DNA of 35,158 bases from Salinisphaera sp002433465 (lineage in GTDB: Bacteria > Pseudomonadota > Gammaproteobacteria > Nevskiales > Salinisphaeraceae). Each line of letters starts with the position of its first letter. Position 1 is the stretch's first letter. Positions 29,760 through 35,158 of this stretch are shown one piece after another. A program made the position numbers and the translations under genes. The notes beneath the pieces are model-generated. The model did no database searches. It was not told where the DNA came from and saw nothing but the letters and a program-made list of their open reading frames with translations. The stretch lies in the NCBI RefSeq assembly GCF_040361435.1, contig NZ_APNL01000024.1:1-35158 (forward strand). The letters run 5' to 3'.

Positions 29760-30799
29760 ACCAGGCGTACGGCGTCGTCGGTGGCGTTTTCGCGGGCGTG
29801 GATACGACCGAGTTCGAACACCTGCTCGCCCGCGCCGGTGAGCACATCGATGGCTTGGGCCACCTGGTCGGCCGGAACCACCACGCAGTAGCCGATCCCG
29901 CAGTTGAAGGTGCGATCCATTTCCGCGGCGCTGACATTGCCCGCCTCGGCCAGCCAGTCGAACACCGCCGGGCGCGTCCAGGCGCTGCGTTCGATGGTCG
30001 CCGCCAGATGTTCGGGTATCACCCGGGCGAAGTTCTCGGCCAGACCGCCGCCGGTGATATGGGCCATGGCCTGTACGTCGACTTCGGCCAGCAGGGCCTG
30101 AATCGCTTTCACGTAGATCCGCGTGGGCGCGAGCAGTGCATCGGCCAGGCTCTGCTCGCCCAGTCGGGTCTCCAGGGTGGCGCCGGCCACGTCGAGGATA
30201 CGGCGCACCAGCGAATAGCCGTTGGAGTGGGCGCCGGACGAGGCCAGGCCGAGTACCACGCTGCCTTCGCCCATGCGGCTGCCGTCGATGCGCTTGTCGT
30301 ATTCGACCACGCCCACGCAGAAGCCCGCCAGGTCGAAATCGCCGCTGGCGTACATGCCCGGCATTTCGGCGGTTTCTCCGCCAATCAGCGATGCACCCGC
30401 CTGACGACAGCCTTCGGCGATGCTCTTGATCACCGGCGCGGCCACCGCGGCATCCAGATGGGCGGTGGCGTAATAGTCGAGAAAGAACAGCGGCTCGGCG
30501 CCGGTCACCAGCACGTCGTTCACGCACATCGCGACCAGGTCGATACCGATGCCGTCGAAGCGCCGGGCGTCGATGGCCAGGCGCAGCTTGGTGCCCACGC
30601 CGTCGGTGCCGGACACCAGCACCGGGCGCCGGTAGCGATCCACCGGCAGTTCGAACAGGCCGCCGAAACCGCCCAGACCGCCGATCACTTCCGGCCGGCG
30701 CGTGGCCTCGACCGGCTCGCGTATTTCGTCGACCAGGCGGTTGCCGGCATCGATATCCACGCCGGCATCGGCGTAGGTCAGGGTAGGACGTTGGCTCAC
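29756..30799 (-). CDS. purM: Phosphoribosylformylglycinamidine cyclo-ligase
   Basis: The 347-residue AIR synthase closes the imidazole ring in step 5 of purine synthesis. Motifs: LTYADAGVDIDAGNRLVDEI, LVSGTDGVGTKLRLAIDARR, VAMCVNDVLVTGAEPLFFLD, GGETAEMPGMY, GLASSGAHSNGYSLVR and HITGGGLAENFARVIP. Length is typical (about 345). The start is GTG at 30797-30799 (GTG AGC CAA CGT). It heads the purM-purN-DUF3108 operon and is divergent from perM, the arrangement seen in pseudomonads but without the DUF2066 gene often found between purM and perM. Confidence 0.97.
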   Translation of the reverse strand: MSQRPTLTYADAGVDIDAGNRLVDEIREPVEATRRPEVIGGLGGFGGLFELPVDRYRRPVLVSGTDGVGTKLRLAIDARRFDGIGIDLVAMCVNDVLVTGAEPLFFLDYYATAHLDAAVAAPVIKSIAEGCRQAGASLIGGETAEMPGMYASGDFDLAGFCVGVVEYDKRIDGSRMGEGSVVLGLASSGAHSNGYSLVRRILDVAGATLETRLGEQSLADALLAPTRIYVKAIQALLAEVDVQAMAHITGGGLAENFARVIPEHLAATIERSAWTRPAVFDWLAEAGNVSAAEMDRTFNCGIGYCVVVPADQVAQAIDVLTGAGEQVFELGRIHARENATDDAVRLV

Positions 30800-31111
30800 G
30801 TGAAGTCGCTCGCGGTTGCAGGAGATTGGGCCCGTGGTGGCGGGCAGCGCATGTTATTGTAACGCGGGTGTACGGCCATGTTGCCAGCGCTGCGGCTCGT
30901 AGCCTGAGTGGCGTGCCTTGCGCAGCGCGGTCGCCACCCAGTCCGTGCCCCGCGCGTCGCCGGGCGCGGGTGGCGGCTCATCCGCCCGGACCGGTTTTCA
31001 TCGTCGTTTTCATGCCGAGGTATTCGTGCGACACCACTGGATTGACGAGCGCCGCGCCTGCGCGGGGCGCGCGACCGGCCGATCGATGATCGAGACGAGC
31101 GGGGCGCGCTC
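30800..31111. other. Divergent intergenic region between purM and perM
   Basis: No gene is supported in these 312 bases. A minus-strand TACAAT (30856-30861), about 57 bases before the purM start, could be a -10 with a poor -35. No purine-repressor type palindrome was recognised. GC-rich inverted stretches near 30950-30975 and 31050-31075 are probably incidental. Confidence 0.35.
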
Positions 31112-32164
31112 ATGATCAAGAGCCAGCGCAACGTCGCGATCGGCGTATTCGCGTTCATCGCACTCACCCTCTGGTTACTGGGCTCGATTCTTACCCCGTT
31201 TCTCATCGGCGCCGGGCTGGCCTATGTGTGCGACCCGATCGTCGACCGGCTCGAGCGGCTGCGCATGTCGCGTACCAGCGGCGTGGTGGTGGTTTTCGCG
31301 GTGGTGACCGTGCTGCTGTCGTTATTGCTGCTGCTGTTGCTGCCGCAGCTGCAGAAACAGCTCAATACGCTGATTCAGAACCTGCCGCGCTATCTGGACT
31401 GGATTCAACGCACGACCGCGCCGTATCTCGGCTCGCTGGGGCCCAACGGGCAGTCGCTCGACGTGGATGCCATCAAGACCCTGATCGCCGACAACTGGGG
31501 CACGGCCGGCGGTTTTGCCACCACGGTAGCCAAGAAGGCGTTTTCCTCGGGCACCGCGCTCATGGCGATCGCCATGAATCTGCTGCTGATCCCGGTGATC
31601 ATGTTCTATCTGCTGCGCGACTGGGACCACATGGTCGCCTGGATCAAATCCCAGCTGCCGCGCCGCTATGTCGGCACGGTCAGCGAACTAGCGCAGGAGA
31701 CCGACCAGGTCCTGGGCCAGTTCATCCGCGGCCAGCTGCTGGTGATGACGGTGCTGGGCTCGATTTATATCGTGGGCCTGTGGCTGGCCGGCCTGGACCT
31801 GGCGCTGGTGATCGGTCTCGGCGCGGGGCTGGTGAGTTTCGTGCCCTATGTGGGCGTGATCAGCGGGCTGCTGGTATCGAGCGTCGCCATGCTGGTGCAG
31901 ACGGGCGATCCCTTCCAGCTGATCTGGGTGTTCGTGGTGTTCGGCATTGGCCAGGTGCTCGAACAGGTGATACTGCAGCCGCTACTGCTCGGCGATGCCA
32001 TCGGCCTGCATCCGGTATGGGTGATCTTTGCGGTTCTTGCCGGTGGCCAGCTGCTGGGCTTCGTCGGCGTGTTGATCGCCTTGCCGGTCGCGGCCGCGAT
32101 GGCGGTGATCGTGCGCTACGGCGGCCGCCAGTGGCGCTCCAGCCGCGCCTATCTCGATCATTGA
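31112..32164 (+). CDS. perM: AI-2E family transporter / PerM-like permease
   Basis: The 350-residue inner-membrane protein has about seven to eight hydrophobic segments: VAIGVFAFIALTLWLLGSIL, VVVVFAVVTVLLSLLLLLLL, a cytosolic or periplasmic loop (75-150), LIPVIMFYLLRDW, and a C-terminal half with FVPYVGVISGLLVSSVAMLV and QVLEQVILQPLLLGDAIGLH. The last block is typical of the family. Family members include TqsA (autoinducer-2 export) and Na+/H+ antiporter-like proteins; the role here is unknown. hda starts 31 bases downstream, a conserved pair. Confidence 0.88.
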   Translation: MIKSQRNVAIGVFAFIALTLWLLGSILTPFLIGAGLAYVCDPIVDRLERLRMSRTSGVVVVFAVVTVLLSLLLLLLLPQLQKQLNTLIQNLPRYLDWIQRTTAPYLGSLGPNGQSLDVDAIKTLIADNWGTAGGFATTVAKKAFSSGTALMAIAMNLLLIPVIMFYLLRDWDHMVAWIKSQLPRRYVGTVSELAQETDQVLGQFIRGQLLVMTVLGSIYIVGLWLAGLDLALVIGLGAGLVSFVPYVGVISGLLVSSVAMLVQTGDPFQLIWVFVVFGIGQVLEQVILQPLLLGDAIGLHPVWVIFAVLAGGQLLGFVGVLIALPVAAAMAVIVRYGGRQWRSSRAYLDH

Positions 32165-32195
32165 TGGCGGTGCATTCGAAGAAAAGGCCGGGGCG

Positions 32196-32882
32196 ATGGC
32201 GACACAGCTGATTCTGGGGGTCCAGCTGCCGCAGAGCGCGACGCTCGATGCGTTCGTGGGTGAAACCAACGCGCAGGTGCTTGCAGCAGTCGAACAGATT
32301 GTCGACGGACGCAGCGAACGCCTGTTCCTGCATGGCCCCGAAGCCAGCGGCAAAACGCACTTGCTACAGGCCGCCTGTCGTGCCGCCGGCGATGCCGGCG
32401 ATCGCAGCGTTTATGTACCGCTGGATCAGGTGGCCGATCAGGCCGAGTCGCTGCTGGCCGGGCTACAGGATATGGACTGCGTGTGTATCGACAACGTGGC
32501 CGCGATTGCCGGCGACCGCGATGCCGAAATCGCGCTGTTGAGCCTCACCGACGGGCTGCGCGCCCGCGGTGGACGGCTGCTGGTCGCGGATCGCCAGCCG
32601 CCCGCCGAGCTCGGACTGGCGCTGGCCGATCTGGCCAGCCGCCTGGCCTGGGGCGGCGCGATCGCCACCGCCGAACTCGACGACGCCGACAAGCACGCCC
32701 TGCTTATCGAACGGGCGGCCCAGCGCGGCATGGAAATGCCGGATGCCACCGCGCGCTGGCTGCTGCGCCACGGCGAGCGCGCCGTGCCGGCGCTAATGGC
32801 CGCGCTCGATACCCTCGATCATGCCTCGCTGGCGGCCCATCGCCGCCTGACCATTCCCTTCGTCAAGCAGACTCTGGGCTGA
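32196..32882 (+). CDS. hda: DnaA regulatory inactivator Hda
   Basis: The 228-residue DnaA-like AAA+ protein stimulates hydrolysis of DnaA-bound ATP together with the sliding clamp, preventing re-initiation. The N-terminus MATQLILGVQLP holds the clamp-binding segment (Q-L-x-L). The Walker A is GPEASGKTHLLQAA, more canonical than E. coli Hda; the Walker B region is CVCIDNVAAIAGD. Sensor and lid regions follow (RLLVADRQPPAELGLALADL, SRLAWGGAIATAELDDADK). Length is typical (about 230). It lacks the DNA-binding domain of DnaA. Confidence 0.92.
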   Translation: MATQLILGVQLPQSATLDAFVGETNAQVLAAVEQIVDGRSERLFLHGPEASGKTHLLQAACRAAGDAGDRSVYVPLDQVADQAESLLAGLQDMDCVCIDNVAAIAGDRDAEIALLSLTDGLRARGGRLLVADRQPPAELGLALADLASRLAWGGAIATAELDDADKHALLIERAAQRGMEMPDATARWLLRHGERAVPALMAALDTLDHASLAAHRRLTIPFVKQTLG

Positions 32883-33000
32883 AGCCGGCCAGCGCGCGCG
32901 ACGCGTGCATTGCTGGGCAACCTGTCCCCGCGAGCGCAGCCGACTGAGTTTCTTGCAGTCGCTAGAGCGCGTTCGAAGTATCGGGTTGCACAAGCAACGC

Positions 33001-33357
33001 TTAGCCGCCAGGGCCCTGGGCTTCGCGCTCGCGCGAATCCCATTTCGCGAACACCACGGTGCCCACGAACATGGCGATGCTTGCGCCCAGGCACAGATCC
33101 ACGGCCAGCGTCGCCGCGCCGGCAATATATTCGACCATGGCGTAGGCCATATAGAACAACGCCGCCATCGATGCCCAGGCCGCGGTATAGATGCGTGCCC
33201 GCGCCAGGCCGTTGAGTGAGGCCAGCAGCGGCAGGCTGAAGATCGAGGCCAGCAGCAGCCGCTCCATGGTATGCACGCCGGCAATCCAGAACAGGCTCGC
33301 GATCAGCGCGATATTGCCGAGCACGGCCAGCATCAGGGCATAGCGAGACCAGCGCAT
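33001..33357 (-). CDS. DUF2069 small membrane protein
   Basis: The 118-residue protein has four hydrophobic segments (ALMLAVLGNIALIASLFWIA; ASIFSLPLLASLNGLA; WASMAALFYMAYAMVEYIAG; LCLGASIAMFVGTVVFAKW) and a short charged tail, the standard layout of DUF2069. Function unknown. Its ATG overlaps the wrbA stop by one base (TGATG), so it is coupled to wrbA, as in pseudomonads. Confidence 0.88.
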   Translation of the reverse strand: MRWSRYALMLAVLGNIALIASLFWIAGVHTMERLLLASIFSLPLLASLNGLARARIYTAAWASMAALFYMAYAMVEYIAGAATLAVDLCLGASIAMFVGTVVFAKWDSREREAQGPGG

Positions 33358-33974
33358 CAGTGGTCGCTCAGCTTGAGTGCGGTGCGCGCGACGCGCTCAC
33401 CGAGGTTGCGGGCGATCTGTTTTTCGATATCGGTCAGCGGCCTGTCGCCGATCACGCCGGCGACATGGCTGGCGCCGTACGGGGTGCCGCCGCTGTCGGT
33501 CTCGGCCAGAAGATTGTCGGCGGTATAGGTCAGCCCGACAATCACCATGCCGTGATGCAAGAGCGGAAGCATCATGCTCGTGAGCGTGGTTTCCTGGCCG
33601 CCGTGCAGACTGCCGGTGGAGGTGAATACCGCGGCCGGCTTGTCCGCCAGCGTGCCGGATAACCACTGACCCGAGAGTGTGTCGAGAAAGTACTTCAACG
33701 GCGCGGCCATATTGCCGAAGCGGGTTGGCGAGCCCATGACCAGGCCAGCACAGTTTTCGAGGTCGTCGTGGGTCGCATAAGGCGCGCCGTGCTCGGGCAC
33801 CGAGGGCGCGCTGGCTTCGGTATCGGGAGATACCTCGGGCACGGTGCGTACCCGTGCCTGCATGGGCTTGACCTTGGCAATACCGCGGGCAATTTCATTG
33901 GCCAGCGCGGCAGTGGCTCCGTTGCGGCTGTAATAGAGCACGAGGATTTCGTTGCTCTTGGAAACGCTGCTCAT
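33357..33974 (-). CDS. wrbA: NAD(P)H:quinone oxidoreductase WrbA
   Basis: The 205-residue flavodoxin-like FMN protein carries out two-electron reduction of quinones. The phosphate-binding loop is LVLYYSRNGATAALANEIAR, and further FMN contacts are in GSPTRFGNMAAPLKYFLD and TSTGSLHGGQETTLTSMMLP, plus HHGMVIVGLTYT. Length is typical (about 200). The ATG overlaps the arsC stop (ATGA). The operon arsC-wrbA-DUF2069 is conserved in gammaproteobacteria. Confidence 0.95.
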   Translation of the reverse strand: MSSVSKSNEILVLYYSRNGATAALANEIARGIAKVKPMQARVRTVPEVSPDTEASAPSVPEHGAPYATHDDLENCAGLVMGSPTRFGNMAAPLKYFLDTLSGQWLSGTLADKPAAVFTSTGSLHGGQETTLTSMMLPLLHHGMVIVGLTYTADNLLAETDSGGTPYGASHVAGVIGDRPLTDIEKQIARNLGERVARTALKLSDH

Positions 33975-34336
33975 GAATCGGATTCCTGGTCGGATGCGAC
34001 GAGTTCGAATACGCGCTCGGGCGGGCGCGCGATGACGGCTGCGGTATCGATTTCCAGCACCGGCCGCTGCAAGAGCGCCGGCTGGGCGACAAGCAGGGCG
34101 ATGACCGTATCGCGATCGAGGGCGGACCGGGTATAACCGCTGTCGGCAAAGCTTGCATCACCGGTACGCACCAGCGCGGCGGGCGCGCTATCGAGCGCGT
34201 CGATCAGCCGGGCAAGCTCCGACGCCGCAGGAGGCGCCTGCAGGTAATCCACCACCTCGACCGCGTGCCCCGTGTTCTCGAGCAGCTCGAGCGCGGCGCG
34301 CGATTTGGAACAGCGCGGGTTGTAGTACAAACGCAT
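33971..34336 (-). CDS. arsC: Glutaredoxin-type arsenate reductase (ArsC family)
   Basis: The 121-residue thioredoxin-fold protein starts MRLYYNPRCSKSRAALELLE, with the active Cys in NPRCSKSR. Later landmarks are LIDALDSAPAALVRTGDASF and LVAQPALLQRPVLEIDTAAV followed by GRP-type RPPERVFELV. It would reduce arsenate with glutathione/glutaredoxin, though YfgD-like housekeeping members have an uncertain role and no ars operon is present here. The frame is open much further upstream (to 35080), over the transglycosylase gene, but homology begins at 34336. Confidence 0.9.
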   Translation of the reverse strand: MRLYYNPRCSKSRAALELLENTGHAVEVVDYLQAPPAASELARLIDALDSAPAALVRTGDASFADSGYTRSALDRDTVIALLVAQPALLQRPVLEIDTAAVIARPPERVFELVASDQESDS

Positions 34337-34410
34337 GAGGTACGACCGATGGGCGAACGGCGGCTTATCCTGCGGGGCATGCGACGACAACGCAACGCCC
34401 GGCGTGATCC

Positions 34411-35031
34411 CTAGCGTGCGTACCAGCGGGCCTGCAGGGCGCTGGCCACCCGTGACGGATACCAGTATTCGCCCAGGCTGCCGTTGTAGCGCGCCAGCGC
34501 CCGGGTGAGATCGCCGTTCTCCTTGTCGAGATAGAACGCCAGAATCGTGCAGCCGTAGCGCAGGTTGGTGCGCATGTCGAAGAGGTTGTCGTCGGGCCGG
34601 CCGATTTCGTCGATCCAGAACGGCATGATCTGCATCAGCCCGATGGCGCCGGCCGACGATACCGCGAATCGCTGGAACGCCGATTCCACCTGAATGAGCG
34701 ACAGCACCACCTGCGGATCGAGTCCTGCACGGCTGGCTTCGGCGTGGACGGTCTTGAGCAGGGCCATGCGCCGGCCCACGTCCGGCATCAGCCGTTCCAG
34801 GCGCGTGGACATGTCGAGCAGCCACACTTCGGCTTCGAAGCGGTTCGAGAAGGTGGCCGAATCCTTGACCGCGGTCATCAACGCCCGGCGCAGCGCCGGA
34901 TCCACCGTCTCGGGCTGGGCCGCCGCGCTGTATGCGGGCGTGCTCGCGAACAACGCCAAGCCCAGCGCCACCCGCGAAATCAAACGCAGGAGCGGCGCGG
35001 ATACGCCTGCCAGCGAATACGTTTCCGACAA
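34411..35031 (-). CDS. Lytic transglycosylase domain protein (SLT)
   Basis: The 206-residue exported protein cleaves peptidoglycan glycan strands. A signal peptide (LLRLISRVALGLALFASTPA, cleavage near AYS) is followed by a helical lead (60-110) and an SLT domain: LSLIQVESAFQRFAVSSAGA with the catalytic Glu116, then IGLMQIMPFW, NLFDMRTNLRYGCTILAFYL and RALARYNGSLGEYWY. The start is taken as the TTG at 35031 because GAGGGGAG lies about eight bases upstream; an in-frame GTG at 35073 has no such site. It is a compact, MltE/Slt-like single-domain enzyme. The remaining 35032-35158 shows nothing recognisable. Confidence 0.88.
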   Translation of the reverse strand: MSETYSLAGVSAPLLRLISRVALGLALFASTPAYSAAAQPETVDPALRRALMTAVKDSATFSNRFEAEVWLLDMSTRLERLMPDVGRRMALLKTVHAEASRAGLDPQVVLSLIQVESAFQRFAVSSAGAIGLMQIMPFWIDEIGRPDDNLFDMRTNLRYGCTILAFYLDKENGDLTRALARYNGSLGEYWYPSRVASALQARWYAR

Positions 35032-35158
35032 AGCCTGCTCCCCTCGCTTGGCCAAGCCCGTGCCCCCGTGCACGTCTCATCCGTTCCCGCAGCGATGCGG
35101 GCTATCGTAAGCAATCCTGAGCGTTATCGGCGCCTAGCTGTGATCTTTCAGTAGGTTG

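Noticed and set aside
29760..30527. Upstream extension of the purN frame
   Set aside because: Arg/Gly-rich, overlaps all of the purM C-terminal half in another frame; purN homology starts at the TTG at 29759.
34337..35080. Upstream extension of the arsC frame
   Set aside because: It is the shifted frame of the lytic transglycosylase; ArsC homology begins exactly at 34336.
1..35158. CRISPR arrays, tRNA/rRNA genes, prophage or toxin-antitoxin modules
   Set aside because: No regularly spaced repeats, no cloverleaf-like sequences, and no phage, cas or toxin-like proteins were found. The XRE gene at 11802 was considered as an antitoxin, but its partner is an exported binding protein, not a toxin.

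Overview
The window is a high-GC, gene-dense stretch of a gammaproteobacterial chromosome. The organism call rests on gene order: a dcd - apbC - metG - rnfB - nth neighbourhood, and an arsC - wrbA - DUF2069 / hda - perM - purM - purN - DUF3108 neighbourhood, both typical of Pseudomonas-like gammaproteobacteria. A class II PHA synthase agrees with this. A marine or halophilic lineage such as Salinisphaera would fit, but that is a guess. No tRNA, rRNA, CRISPR array, prophage or intact transposase gene was found. All coordinates were counted by eye and no database search was run.

Layout. 1-370: 5' end of a fadD acyl-CoA ligase. 410-1783: BrkB/YihY membrane protein. 1928-5550: PHA (polyester storage) cluster of a class II synthase, an overlapping depolymerase paralogue that has lost its nucleophilic serine, and an intact depolymerase with its own promoter. 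5504-7135: PlsC-type acyltransferase and RNase T. 7477-8685: argG with a clean terminator. 8999-11287: MFS transporter and an FKBP lipoprotein. 11389-13750: two direct copies of a MITE-like element enclosing a two-gene operon (AdeT-like solute-binding protein and an XRE regulator) whose promoter lies between two matching operator-like palindromes. 13838-18012: pckA and a translationally coupled pair of exported paralogues of unknown function. 18107-20123: nth - FAH hydrolase - gph, each overlapping the next by 4 bases. 20278-21598: orphan soluble RnfB-like ferredoxin inside clusters of degenerate CCGCAGATTACGC-type repeats. 21691-24959: metG and apbC. 24956-25238: a second, different MITE-like element that sits exactly on the stop codons of two convergent genes. 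25235-28324: LysR regulator, DUF1127 small protein, quinone-oxidoreductase-like enzyme, dcd. 28340-32882: DUF3108, purN, purM, perM, hda. 33001-35031: DUF2069, wrbA, arsC and a lytic transglycosylase.

How the genes work together. Most are housekeeping: purine synthesis steps 3 and 5, dCTP deamination, arginine synthesis, gluconeogenesis, translation, Fe-S delivery, base excision repair and control of replication initiation. The accessory interest lies in three places. The first is the PHA locus, which makes a synthase together with a probable pseudo-depolymerase while the active depolymerase can be expressed separately. The second is the MITE-flanked AdeT-like/XRE operon. The third is the coupled paralogue pair at 15621-18012, which is the best candidate for an undescribed system. 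Two unrelated families of small non-coding elements and a third family of short repeats occupy the longer gaps.
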